Assembly (NCBI GenBank): GCA_963920575.1
Contig: OY986966.1
Coordinates: 27,972,581 to 28,036,580 of the forward strand
Direction: 5' to 3'
From: Narthecium ossifragum
Taxonomy: Eukaryota > Streptophyta > Magnoliopsida > Dioscoreales > Nartheciaceae
Length of the DNA: 64,000 nt
Shown here one piece after another: positions 10,511-22,399 of the stretch; within the stretch, counting starts at the first letter, position 1; each line of letters begins with the position of its first letter. The position numbers and the translations under genes were made by a program. The notes below the pieces were generated by a model. It saw nothing but the letters and a program-made list of their open reading frames with translations, made no database searches and was not told where the DNA came from.

Positions 10511-13500
10511 ATGTTTGTTGGTAAAGTCTACCACCGCTTCTCTCTCGTTTATCCCCTTCCAATATCTCTCGCCGCCCTCTCTCGCAAGCTCCCCAACTCC
10601 TGTTCAATCGATGCGCCCGCGCTTCTGAGGGTTTCTAGGGGGAAATCTACGAAGCCCATGAAGTCTTTGAATCCATCTAGGCTCGCAAAGCTGGCGCCTT
10701 TAGCCTCTTTGGCTGAGAACAGTGTGGGGGATGCTAATGGGTCTTCCAGTGTATATACTTCTTCTTCCTCTACTCCAGACGCGATCGATGGTAATAAGTG
10801 ATAGAGCCAGCACTCAATTTTGTTGGTTTCTTGATTCTGTCTTTTCTTGATATGGATGTGTATGTGCCTTTATCAGGAAAATCATCATTTCTGAATATTT
10901 ATTAAATTAATTGTTGACTTGGGTCGTGAGTTTGAAGCACCTAATAACTAATTCGGTCTTTTCACCAGTATTGTCGGAGAAAAGATTCATTCTTGTGGGA
11001 TGTAGCTGCTGTTTTCGATCTTTCTTCATACGTGTCATCCATGTATGAAGAATTGTTTGTAAAACGAGATTGCAATTTCTGTGGGATGATTGATGTTTTC
11101 ATGTAATGACAATTCTTGTTTTGTCAGATGCCTTGTCTTCTTTGAGTCACGCAAAGTGTTGATTGTCCTATAAGGCCGAAAATTTAAGTAATTTATTGCA
11201 ACAATGTGTGCAAATCTTTTGTATCTGTGTCTTTCAAATGGTTGTAGAAGTCTGGTGAAGAGTAAAATCGGTATCTTGATGGTTTCAGCATCTCAGTATT
11301 TGTTGATTTTGTTTGGATGAGAGAAATTGCAGATAATGTGGTAAAGGATATAGCTTCTATACAGTGTGGGCGATTTTTCTAGTAGGTGTGAAATATGATT
11401 GTTCACCTATATGCTACAAAATCTTCATCACTCGTCATTGGTTCATATGGTGCAGAAAATTTGTCAGCAGAGGGCGGTTATCGTCTTCCTCCAAAGGAAA
11501 TTCGAGACATTGTTGATGCTCCACCACTTCCTGTGTTGTCATTTTCACCTCAAAGAGATAAGATCCTGTTCCTTAAGCGCAGTGCTTTGACACCATTGTC
11601 AGAACTTGCGAAACCAGAAGAAAAGCTTGCTGGAGTAAGGATTGATGGAAAGTCTAATGCATGTAGTCGGATGTAAGATAAATAACTCTTTCCAGACTCT
11701 GGATTATTTTTCTGTAATTATCTACAATGTACTGTGATTGCTTGTAGATTTTGGTATTTTTTCAACTTTGACTCGTGCAGCCTGATCTAGAAGTTGCTTT
11801 TCAGGTCCTTCTACACTGGCATAGGCATCCATTCCCTAATGGAAGATGGTACATTAGGGCCTGAGAAAGAAGTCCATGGTTTCCCTGATGATGCTAAGAT
11901 AAACTTTGTTAGCTGGTAATACTTTAATTTCTAATTTGCTTTGTAAACTTTAGTTGACGTATGCTGCAAAAATATGTCCAATCCAGAATGGCCTAGGGTG
12001 GCATGAAGCTTTTTCCGGCTCCCTGCCTATTAGATTGTTCTTTTTTTTTATATCTATTTTTGCCTCTCTGATAATCATTCTTTGTCTATCCTTGCTAAGG
12101 TCACTGGATGGTCGACATTTATCATTTAGCATCCGTTTTGATGAGGTGGTTAGCTGGTTACTCAAAGTTGTGACTGGGCCTTCCAATTTTCAAGTGATTG
12201 TGCATATAGTGATGTGAAATTTGCCTTTTATGGTAGGATGACAAAGATGGCAGCAAGATGAAAGTGTGGGTTGCGGATGTAGAAACAGGAAATGCTAGAC
12301 CACTTTTTCAGTCGCCAGATATATTTTTAAATGCAATTTTTGAGAAGTAAGGGACAATTCCATGTTTTGGTTATGATCATTTTCCTTCTCTTTTCTGTTT
12401 CCTAATTGTTCTTGAATTGTGGCTCCATAGTTTTGTTTGGGTTGATGATTCCACATTATTGGTTTGCACCATCCCTACTTCTCGCGGGGCCCCTCTGAAG
12501 AAACCATTAGTTCCCTCTGGACCAAAAATTCAATCAAATGAGCAGCAGAATGTTGTCCAAGTGAGGACTTTCCAGGACCTGTTAAAGGATGAATATGATG
12601 AAGATCTGTTTGACTACTATGCGACCACACAATTGGTGTTAGCCTCTTTGGATGGGACAATGAAGCCAGTTGGACCTCCTGCTATCTATACATCTCTGGA
12701 TCCATCACCTGATCGAAAGTACTTATTGATTACTTCTATTCACCGCCCTTATTCCTTCATTGTCCCGTGTGGAAGGTTTCCAAAGAAAGTTGATGTATGG
12801 ACCACCGATGGGAAGTTTGTTAGAGAAATCTGTGATCTGCCTCTTGCAGAGGATATCCCAATTGCTTTTAATAGTGTTCGCCGAGGTAGGCGTTCAGTCA
12901 ATTGGAGGCCGGATAAGCCATCAACACTCTACTGGTAAGCCTAAGTTTTATTACTCCAAAAGTCAGGACTGCAAGGGAAAAGCATATATGTGACCATAAG
13001 AAACAAGATGGTACAAAAATTTCTAGAGTTAATTTGCTTCATTCTGAGTTTTTTCCCCAGTAATTGGAATGAATGCTAACGGTGAAGATAAAATTAATTA
13101 AGAGATTGCATAGCAATCTCAAAATGTGATGGTGAAATGTTTACTACATTTCATCAGCAGAATAATTAAGGAAACAGTGTGCATATAACTTTCTCTTACC
13201 ACAGAGGAACTTAAAACCATCTGCTGGCCATTGGCTTAAATGATCTATACTTCTGCTATTCTATTTAGCTGGTTGAGGTTGCATTCTCATCTTCCGTGCT
13301 GACATTCCAGGGTGGAGACACAAGACGAAGGGGATGCAAAGGTAGAAGTTTCTCCACGTGATATAGTTTATGAGCAGCCTGCAGAAGCTGTAAACAGCGA
13401 TCAACTGGAAATATTGCATAAACTCGATCTTCGATATGGGTATGCTCTAGTTGCTGATTGTGGATGTATTAATATCAGAGTAGATGCATTCATCATGATT

Positions 13501-16108
13501 GGTTGTATTCAGGCTAAGCCTGGAGCATTCAGATACCTTGCACCTGAGTAACCCTTTTTTCTTAGTTTTTTGGAATGCTAGTTTCTACAGCAATCTGTTG
13601 TGATATCATCAGCTAAGTTTTGATCTGATCCGAACATAACCATAATATTGTCCGCCTCAGATTTCCATCTAGCGTATTGGTACTGAATTTTGATTCTTTT
13701 GTTCATGAACGTCAACGTGGACTGTGGTAGTACTTTTCAAGAATTTATGACAACGTCGTTAACAGTTTTGTTGATCAGAAGCAGTTTAGTAATGTCTTTT
13801 GAAGGACAAAGCCAATGTATATCACCCGTTGCCAATTTAATAAGAGAAAGTTCTTCAATCACTGCACAAGGTTCCTTTGAAAGCATATGAGATGGGCAGT
13901 TAAGCTTTATCACTGATGCCTATGTTCTCAAATTATTTTGTGTAGCCATGTGGATGTTTATATGTCTAAATGTGTGCCATGTTCTGTAACTTCAAGATAT
14001 TTCCATTCATTTAGGTATTGCATATGTGAGTAATATCATATAAATTGCCTTATCAGGCCTGTCATTAGTGCTATAATGAAACTCTTACATGAAGCTATGT
14101 CTAATCCCTACCTTCCAATGCATGGCACCTTTTAAGTAGTTCTTTTTTTTAATGTTTCTACTGGTCAATTCATTGCTCGATCACAAATGTGTGATCAAAA
14201 TCAGTCATGGAATTTCATGACTCAGTGATGCATCTTATGTTGTCGGTATTTCAACTTCCAATTTATTGATCCGTAATTTTCCTTGGGAATCATCCTTATC
14301 TTCTCAACATTCTTTTTTGCAGAGGCATCTCTTGGTGTGATGATTCCCTGGCTTTAGTGTACGAATCATGGTATAAAACACGTCGTATCAGGACATGGGT
14401 AATCTCTCCAGGAAATAAGGATGTAGCCCCACTCATATTATTTGATAGATCTTCAGAAGATGTGTACTCAGATCCAGGCTCGCCAATGATGAGGAGAACG
14501 CCTGATGGAACCTATATTATTGCAAAAATTAGAAAGGAAGATGAAGGAACTTACTTATTGCTCAAAGGGAATGGTGCAACACCAGAAGGGAACATCCCAT
14601 TCCTTGATTTATTTGATATGTGCGTAGGTTTATAGCTTTCATTGTTCTTCTGACTTGTGATTTTTTTATTTATTTAACTGTCCGCTATCGCACATGGAAC
14701 TAAAGAATCTTTCTTTTCAGCAATACAGGAAATAAAGAGCGAATCTGGGAGAGTGACAAAGAAAAATATTATGAAACTGTTGTTGCACTGATGTCGAATC
14801 AGTATGATGGTGAACTTGATATCAACAAATTGAAAATACTTACTTCCAAAGAGTCAAAAACAGAAAATACGCAATATTTTATACAGAGTTGGCCAGAGAA
14901 GAATGCTGTTCAAGTTACAAACTTTCCCCATCCATATCCTCAACTTACATCCCTGCAGAAAGAGATGATAAGATACCAGCGGAAGGATGGTGTTCAACTT
15001 ACTGCAACACTTTACTTGCCCCCTGATTACAACTCAGCAAAAGATGGTCCGCTTCCTTGTCTATTCTGGTCATACCCTGGAGAGTTCAAAAGCAAAGATG
15101 CTGCTGGGCAAGTCCGTGGCTCTCCTAACGAATTTTCGGGCATTGGTCCAACTTCACCCCTTCTTTGGTTAGCTAGACGGTTTGTATATCCAGTTCTCTT
15201 TAGTTTGCTTATCCTGTTACTATTATCATTAATATAGATACACTCGTATGCACATTGTTCAGCTTTCCCACCCTAGATTCTAGCAGTCTGTAACCCTCGA
15301 GGCTTATGCTGCCACTATACTACTATAGGATCAAAAGCAGAACGATCAGGAGAGCTTAGCTTTTTATTCTGGATTCCATTGTTAAAGAAATATCATATAC
15401 TTGGTATCCCGGAAAAGCAATGAATTCTTGGTCACCTTTAGTAATGCGCGAGACCTATTCCTGCTTTTGTGTCATACTTCTTGATGTATAGTAAGGGAGT
15501 ATTGGAATTCTGCATAGATGCAGTGTACAGAGGAAGTGTAGCAGTGACATGATTCTAAACTAAGTAATGGAATCTGATTGACTAGGTTTGAGCATGCTCA
15601 ACATAATGATGAGAGAATCTTACATAGATACTGAGGGGACAGGGAAGGAGGGTGATAACTAAACAAAATGTGGTTGAAATGCTCGTTCTTATGTTGTGGC
15701 AACATATGCAGCCCTTGGTAGAATTTATTAACAAATGAAGAATCCATAAAGGTGATCTAAAATAGCTAGGCTAAGGTTGATGCTATGGTTATGTGGGCAT
15801 GCACACAAATTAGCACACAGTTTTTTTGCATTTGCATGATTGTTCATGTCCATTTATGTACGTAAGTTTCATGTATTTAGAAATCCCTGCAGCAGGATAA
15901 TGACATGTTGCATAGTTTGTGACATTTGCTTGAAGCAATAAGTTGGTGATGACAACGTTGTTCTTCATTTGCAACTATTCCGATGATGCAGGATTTTCGT
16001 CTGCATGCTTTTTAATATTTGTGAAGACATGCTACTTTGCAGATTTGCTATTTTATCTGGGCCCACCATTCCGATTATCGGTGAGGGTGATGAAGAGGCA
16101 AATGACAG
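10511..16108 (+). CDS. CGEP: Glutamyl endopeptidase, chloroplastic (S9D family), 3' part missing at gap
   Basis: Stromal serine endopeptidase of the prolyl-oligopeptidase clan (Arabidopsis CGEP type) that cleaves after glutamate. Ten exons can be joined in frame: 10511-10790, 11456-11672, 11805-11915, 12100-12145, 12237-12346, 12431-12934, 13311-13439, 14323-14619, 14721-15179 and 16043-16108, about 739 residues with no stop. Exon 1 is Ser/Arg-rich and looks like a chloroplast transit peptide. Then come the family signature YRLPPKEIRDIVDAPPLP, the beta-propeller segments (FVWVDDSTLLV, RPYSFIVPCGRFPKK) and the entry into the hydrolase domain (RFAILSGPTIPIIGEGDEE). The family is about 950 residues long. 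The GGHSYG serine motif and the Asp and His of the triad, in the last 200 or so residues, are absent here: the last visible donor is 41 bases before an N run, and no catalytic exon is seen after it. The missing exons may lie in the gap, or the gene may be broken. Identification is firm; integrity is unknown. Confidence 0.93.
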
Positions 16109-16149
16109 GTATCTTTTGAGAAGTGCTTCTCATGAACTATAGTGTTAAA

Positions 16150-16349
16150 NNNNNNNNNNNNNNNNNNNNNNNNNNNNNNNNNNNNNNNNNNNNNNNNNNN
16201 NNNNNNNNNNNNNNNNNNNNNNNNNNNNNNNNNNNNNNNNNNNNNNNNNNNNNNNNNNNNNNNNNNNNNNNNNNNNNNNNNNNNNNNNNNNNNNNNNNNN
16301 NNNNNNNNNNNNNNNNNNNNNNNNNNNNNNNNNNNNNNNNNNNNNNNNN
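16150..16349. other. Assembly gap (200 N)
   Basis: Exactly 200 undetermined bases, a round number typical of a gap of unknown true size. It falls in an intron of the glutamyl endopeptidase gene, just after exon 10. The sequence on the two sides cannot be assumed to be contiguous. Confidence 0.98.
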
Positions 16350-19300
16350 TTGATTAAAGTTTCAGAACCCTAATTCATTACTATTTCTATTGGACACCAC
16401 TGCTTTCTATGGCATGATGAAATGTTCCAGCAACAATTTTATAGCTTTGTAGAAATTTGACCCTATAATGCGGGGTTCGTCATGTGATAATTACCAAATA
16501 TAAAAATCCTTGCTTTGTAGTCAAAATGTTGATAAAAAAAGGAGAAGATGCCCAATAGGATAAAGATCACAAAGGTGTCAAAGCACAATAAAAAGAGAGG
16601 CAGGCATAGGTCTAAAGAAGACACCAACGGCAGGAAGGGTTCAAAGACTGCGTCGAGTAGTCGCATTACACTCTTTCTTTTCCTTTCCACATGTTAGTGG
16701 ACAATTTCTATGGTATAGAGAAGGTATCGTAACAATGTCAACATCCTGGCAGCATTTCCATTTAAAGTTTCAAGACTAGTGGACTCTAGAGTCTAGACCA
16801 TAGCACTATCACATAAAAGATTGGTCTATCTCGATTGGCACCATGGAAAGAAGGAAAGGGCTGTAAGTATGCCCTGAGGCATGAGATTTACAGTGACAGC
16901 TGACATCATGATGTGTCCACGTCCTGGGCGATCCTTGTTAATATATCATGTTCCACTGGCAAAGGGTCATAATGCAATGTTCTATTGATGGCCCCCATTC
17001 CAGAATGGAATGGAGACATCTTTATTGAGTAGCATTTTAGAGTAGTTATTGTGTTTGATTGGCTTTTGGATCATCTACAGGAAAATGATATGAATGATAT
17101 GCTGAAGTCTAACTTCTCACTGTTGGTGTAGACACCCTGATCTCTATTTTGTCTTTGATGCTATTGTATGCCTAAGGAGATGAACATAGGGGAAAATAAG
17201 CTGTTGACCTTCCGAGTAGATAAGATTCTCTAACAAATTCTCAGAGTTCAGCATAGAAATTCTGCTGATGCAGTACAAAATCTTTTCTAAGTTGTAGTAA
17301 AAAAACTCTAGCTCGATTTAGTAGACTGTTGCCATGATTATTGGTAGGGGCCATTGCTTTACTTGAGCAGTGCTAATGAATGTGATTGGCCAACAATTTG
17401 GATGGTTGGAAAGGATGCTGAAAAGAGGAATCAAATAGGGAGTTATGGATGACCAATCAACAATGGTCTAGAGATGCGGAAAATTGTTACAAGATATCAG
17501 TGGTTGATACTACAAAAGTGTTCATCCAAAAGAAAGAAGGAAATGTAGGCCCGAAACATTAGAATACATGAACTTATTTTAAGTGTTGATTCTTCTTGAA
17601 AACAAAAGATTTTGGTGGCATTGAGCATTTCCAGACTCCTTTAGGGGAAGCCTATTTCTCTTTCTCTTCTTCTCCGAATCTCTTGTGTAGCTTTCAGCAT
17701 AGTGACTGAGAACTGCATGTGCGAAGAAACTTGAATGAACGCAAACCTTTCTTTTGTTGATCTTCAGCAGATGTTGCTTGTGTAAGCAGATTGAATTCAA
17801 GAAAAAGTATGTCCTTTTAGCCACATACAAAGTCGACCGACTATAAAAAATTGTTCTATAGATATAGTTAAAAAAGAAGGATAGGTCAGGTCACCCTAAT
17901 CGGACACTGAGCTAACACTTTTCCCAACAGTGCAAGATTTTAATTGAAGATAGATTCAAAAGTTTCCAGTTCTTGAGATCATAGTAATCACATTTCTTGG
18001 GGGATCTTGTATGATGATTCTGACACAATTGAGCTCTTTTATTCTTCTAGTCCCAATGATTCAACCATTGTGTGACAGTTTGATTTCTTTACTCTTTTGG
18101 GGTTTGATAATAGCGTAGAGTACTCTTCTACTGTGGCTTCTTTGGCCATGTGAGCTGCTTTTTTAAGAGTTGGCCCTTTTACAGTGATTCTGGGCATATG
18201 CTCTTGTTGATACTGTGTCCATATTGTAGAGCTTATAATCTAAACTATGAATAAAAAAACCTTATGCTATGATCTTTAACCTCTGTTTCCTTTTTTCTTC
18301 CCTAGTTGGATGGTAAACAAATCTGTTTCTATATCTGAAGTCAAGTCTTTCTTTCTTAAAACATGAGCTGATGTGAAATAAGTCAATATATCTTTGTTGG
18401 GTTTTTCTTTTGCAGATAACCCCTTCTTTATAGCTATATTGCGAAAAACACCCTCATCTTATTGTTATTTGCATTCTTTTATCCTCTCTTATTCATTTTC
18501 GTTGCATAAAGCCCCCTAGGTAATTTGGTGATTGTGTATCGGGTGGGTTGAAAGATATAGGGTAATTGGATTTGTTAAAATAAATTTAATGGTAGTTTTT
18601 TTTTTGTCACCAATAAGAAATTCAAATACTAGTAAGGGAATGGGGATTTCGCCGTATACCTCTACCCTCGTTTGGTTGAGGGATAAGGGGGATAATCCCA
18701 TTTTATTCCTCTTATTCTTATTTTTTACCCAAACATCAAAATAATGATTACCGGATTATCATTATTTCACATACATCATTTCACTCTATTTTTTCTTACC
18801 TCTATTTCTTAACTCCACCTTTTCTACCCTCATCTAACCCCTAACCCCTCTTAACCCTAATCCCCTCGACCCTGAATCAAATGGAGCTTTCTTAAGTTGA
18901 GGGGTACTTTTTCAGAGTGAACCCATCTTTTTAAAAACTTAATTTAGATGGTGTGAAAAGAATCAAGCTGAACTCAGGGAGAAGAAATATCATAGGAACC
19001 AACAAAAAAAAATCTAAAAATATTCTTTGCAGCGAGTCATCAAACTCTATTGCGTCTGCGTTGCTTGAGGACCGGGTCAAAATAAGAAAAGTTACAAACA
19101 ACAAAGAGAAGTATGTGAATGGTTTACCCATTAAGAAAACAAGAATTATTGGTATTCCATCATACCGTTGAGAATGTTTGATAATGTTTGATATATCAAA
19201 CGATCGATATGAAGTCACGTGAAAAAGAACAGGGTGTTGATTACTGAATGATTTGGGAAAAAAGAGAAGTGATGAGGGTGGTGGATGATGCCAGATGACA

Positions 19301-19858
19301 TGGGGCTCATCTAGTTTTATACTATGATCATCAGCATAAGAAATGAGTTTCATTCTCTATAATAAAGTTGTACGATCCAAACCTTATCATTTTTTTTTAT
19401 CTATCAACAATTTGGCACAAAAATTTTTTCTTACTCTATAGGTGGTGGATATGAGGAGACTTGTCCCTGCATGGTACATGATACGTACAAGCAGAGGGAA
19501 ACCATCATAAACTGCTACTCATGCAAAACACCAAACACCATACTTCTCCACCATCTATCTGGCACCTCATCAAATTTCAACTGGGCCCTGCTATCAATTC
19601 ACGCAATTACTACAATATGCCATGCAGCTGATCCAGAGGCCGGAGGGGTCTAATTGGCATATCCAGTGTGAACTCACACTAGATACGGGAATCCAACAGT
19701 AGATGAATGGTCTCATGCTCCCATTAAAATGGTTCAATCACCATGGCTATGATCTCATCATGTTGAAGTGGTCCTTTAAACATAGGTCACCATATATCCA
19801 TATATATCATGCAGGGGTGACTCTGAGAAGAGACACATACACCAGCCATTAGAGAGCT
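16350..19858. other. Intergenic; no gene seen
   Basis: I looked for the missing endopeptidase exons (a GGHSYG-like coding stretch) and found none. The frames at 18931-19353 (-) and 18953-19171 (+) overlap on opposite strands and match no family I know. From about 18600 to 18960 the sequence is rich in 'aaccc/gggtt'-type words and may be a decayed MITE. A TATA-like string (tatatatc, about 19800) lies about 55 bases before the nicotianamine synthase ATG. Confidence 0.4.
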
Positions 19859-20821
19859 ATGGGCATCCAGGAGGAGCTCATGTTGATCCAGAAGGTGACT
19901 GAGATCTATGAGAAGCTCTCAGCTCTCCCAAGCCTCAGCCCATCCAAGGATGTCAACATGCTCTTCACCCAGCTGGTCCATGCATGCATCCCTCCAACCA
20001 CCGTGGATGTCACCAAGCTTGGCAATGGCGTCCAAGAGATGAGATCCAAGCTCATATCTCTCTGTGGTGAAGCTGAGGGATTGCTGGAGTCTCACTACTC
20101 CACCATTCTTGGCTCCTTTGAGGACCCTCTTGACCATCTTGGCCTGTTTCCTTATTTCCAGAACTATGTAAAGTTGAGTCTTTTGGAGTATGGGCTGTTG
20201 GCTCGGCACGTGGAGCAGCCGCCGGCGAGGGTGGCGTTCGTCGGGTCCGGCCCGATGCCATTGACGTCGATAGTGCTGGCGACGCGCCACCTCCAGGATA
20301 CTTGCTTTGACAACTACGATTGTAATGTGGCGGCGAACGAGCTGGCGGCGAGGCTGGTTGAGAAGGACAGGGACCTCGGCGGGCGGATGGCGTTTCGGAC
20401 GGCGGACATAATGGACGTGACGCATGAGCTGCGGGGGTACGACGTGGTGTTCCTGGCGGCGCTGGTGGGGATGGGGAGGGAGGCGAAGGCGCGCGTGGTG
20501 GCGCACCTGGCGCGGCACATGGCGCCCGGAGCGCTGCTGATGGCGCGGAGCGCGCACGGGGCGCGCGCTTTCCTCTACCCGGTCGTGGACCCCTGCCGCG
20601 GCGACCTGCGTGGTTTCGAGGTGCTCGCCGTGCACCACCCGACCGACGAGGTCATCAACTCGGTGATCGTGGCACGGAAGCTCCGGACGGGCGGAGGGCA
20701 TCCGGCGCCGCCGCCGGCGCTGCCGTGCAAGTGTTGCGGGATGGAGCTGGCCATGAATAATCTCGGTCACCATGGTGGCGTCATGGAGGAGATCATAGCA
20801 GTTGAGGAGCAACCATATTGA
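19859..20821 (+). CDS. NAS: Nicotianamine synthase
   Basis: Makes nicotianamine from three molecules of S-adenosylmethionine. Nicotianamine chelates iron, zinc and copper for transport and, in grasses, is the precursor of phytosiderophores. The single exon codes for 320 residues, close to the usual 320-335, and plant NAS genes are typically intronless. Visible family blocks are LSALPSLSPSKDVNMLF near the N-terminus, the tyrosine and di-leucine segment YVKLSLLEYGLL, the SAM-binding core VAFVGSGPMPLTSIVLA, DNYD and AANELAARLV, GRMAFRTADIMDV, and YDVVFLAALVGMGREAKARV. The start is the first ATG in frame after an in-frame-free leader and matches the usual MG.QEE.L beginning. The first 110 codons have moderate GC, while the rest is extremely GC-rich. 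The long antisense frame (19919-20812) is a by-product of this composition. Identification is certain; the paralogue is not assigned. Confidence 0.98.
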   Translation: MGIQEELMLIQKVTEIYEKLSALPSLSPSKDVNMLFTQLVHACIPPTTVDVTKLGNGVQEMRSKLISLCGEAEGLLESHYSTILGSFEDPLDHLGLFPYFQNYVKLSLLEYGLLARHVEQPPARVAFVGSGPMPLTSIVLATRHLQDTCFDNYDCNVAANELAARLVEKDRDLGGRMAFRTADIMDVTHELRGYDVVFLAALVGMGREAKARVVAHLARHMAPGALLMARSAHGARAFLYPVVDPCRGDLRGFEVLAVHHPTDEVINSVIVARKLRTGGGHPAPPPALPCKCCGMELAMNNLGHHGGVMEEIIAVEEQPY

Positions 20822-22399
20822 GAATTATGAATTTGGTGCTCATCTCCATGCTTATGATAATTAATTATTGAAGTCTCTAACTTCATCCTAATATTGTGGT
20901 TTGAACTTATCAACTTTGTGTTATGCTTAATAATAAGATATTTGTGATAATCTGAGTTTGTTTTGTTTAGTTTCCTTGCAAAGTTGGTTCTTGAGGAGGA
21001 GCCCTACTCACTTGAATTATGTGACCAATGAGATGGTTTTCCTCTTAAATTAAGAGCTCACGAGGATATTTAAGGATCCTTGTTTTGGTATTCTCTTCTT
21101 CCTCTGTTCTGTGGAAGATATTGAAGAAAGAAAGACAGAAAAAAGACTAATAAAAGAACAAAGAAGAAAGGAAGGTTGTGGGCTTATCTTAATGACTATG
21201 ACTGCTCCACCAGACAAAACTGCTGACATGGCCTGAGCAAGAGATCCTTAAATACTAGTTGCCTCTATGCTCTGTTTCTTGATCTCTTTTTTGACATTCC
21301 CAATGCTGAGCAGTTATCCAGTGGAGGACCCCAAATAGACAAGAGAGAGCAACTTGATGATTGAAGTGGCCTTTGTTGCCAAATTCTGTGACTTATTTAT
21401 TGTGTCTATCTATCCATCTATGCATGAATCATGAATGGTGGTTCTAGGGAACTTCAACCTGGCGATAGAATGAATTCTCAGCATCCACTGAGGAATGATA
21501 CCCTGATTAGCATAAACCCAAATAGGAAAAGATGGCAGGACATTGACACCTTATGGCAGGAAAAGACTTCAACCTGGTGATAGAATGAATTCTCAGCATC
21601 CACAGAGGAATGATACCCTGATTAGCATAAACCCAAATTGGAAAAGATGGCAGGACATTGACACCTTATCAACATCTCCTGCCTGTTTTCAGACAATAGA
21701 ACTAAAATTTATCTCTGACATGATAAGGATCCAATCATGTTTTTATTTGTCACTACCTCATATCTCACCCAATGGATGTGGCTACTGAAAACTACCCTCT
21801 CATAGCTTTTGAGGGGCAAGGCACGATTAATTGATAGCAACCTTGTCCTCGTCACTGTCAACTTCAGATGGAAATATTTGGGTATTTTCGTTCTTGCATG
21901 ACTCGTTCAAGAAAAATATTTAATAGGAATGTGTGGGCCGTGGCCGCGGAACTTGGGCCGGGCTGGGCCGTGTCTGTGAACAGTTTGGTATTTCCTTCAG
22001 AGATTCTCATCTCAAGCCCATGACAGGCAGCCAAGGCCCAAGAGCTACGCACTGCTGAAGAAGTTTACAGTTTAGGAAGACAATAAAGAAGCATGACATA
22101 TGTGTAGATTATCCTAAAAATCCAAGCAAGCATCTGTTGAAAAGTTTTGAATCTCAAATTTTTAGGAGAGAATGATATGATTGACAAATATTAAGAAATA
22201 TCAAGTGAAACATTACACTTGATATAGAATAGTTCATCAAATCCTGTTACAATGTTGTCATACAAGATAGAATATGCCATCTAGCTGATCAATAGTTGAA
22301 ACAAGAAACGTTGTGACAAACAGTTACAAAATCAAGTCTTGTTATGATCTATGAAAGCTATATGAACATCAAAAAGTGAGGGGTAAGAAGCCATCAAGA
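20822..22399. other. Intergenic between convergent NAS and KNOX genes
   Basis: No gene seen. It contains a 105-bp direct duplication (separate entry) and, near 21930-21980, a short GC-rich 'gggccg' stretch. The 3' untranslated regions of NAS (+) and the KNOX gene (-) face each other here. Confidence 0.6.
21451..21670 (+). repeat. Direct tandem duplication, 115-bp period
   Basis: Bases 21451-21555 and 21566-21670 are nearly identical. Both run from 'acttcaacctggygatagaa' to 'ggacattgacacctta', with only a few substitutions, so the duplication is young. Confidence 0.9.

Noticed and set aside
16350..18500. Search for the remaining endopeptidase exons beyond the gap
   Set aside because: No GGHSYG-like or other S9 hydrolase coding block found by eye on the plus strand.
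18931..19353. 140-residue minus-strand frame opposite a 72-residue plus-strand frame
   Set aside because: Neither has splice context, homology or biased composition; probable chance frames.
19919..20812. 297-residue antisense frame to NAS
   Set aside because: High third-position GC of NAS removes stops on the opposite strand; composition is Arg/His-rich and matches no family.
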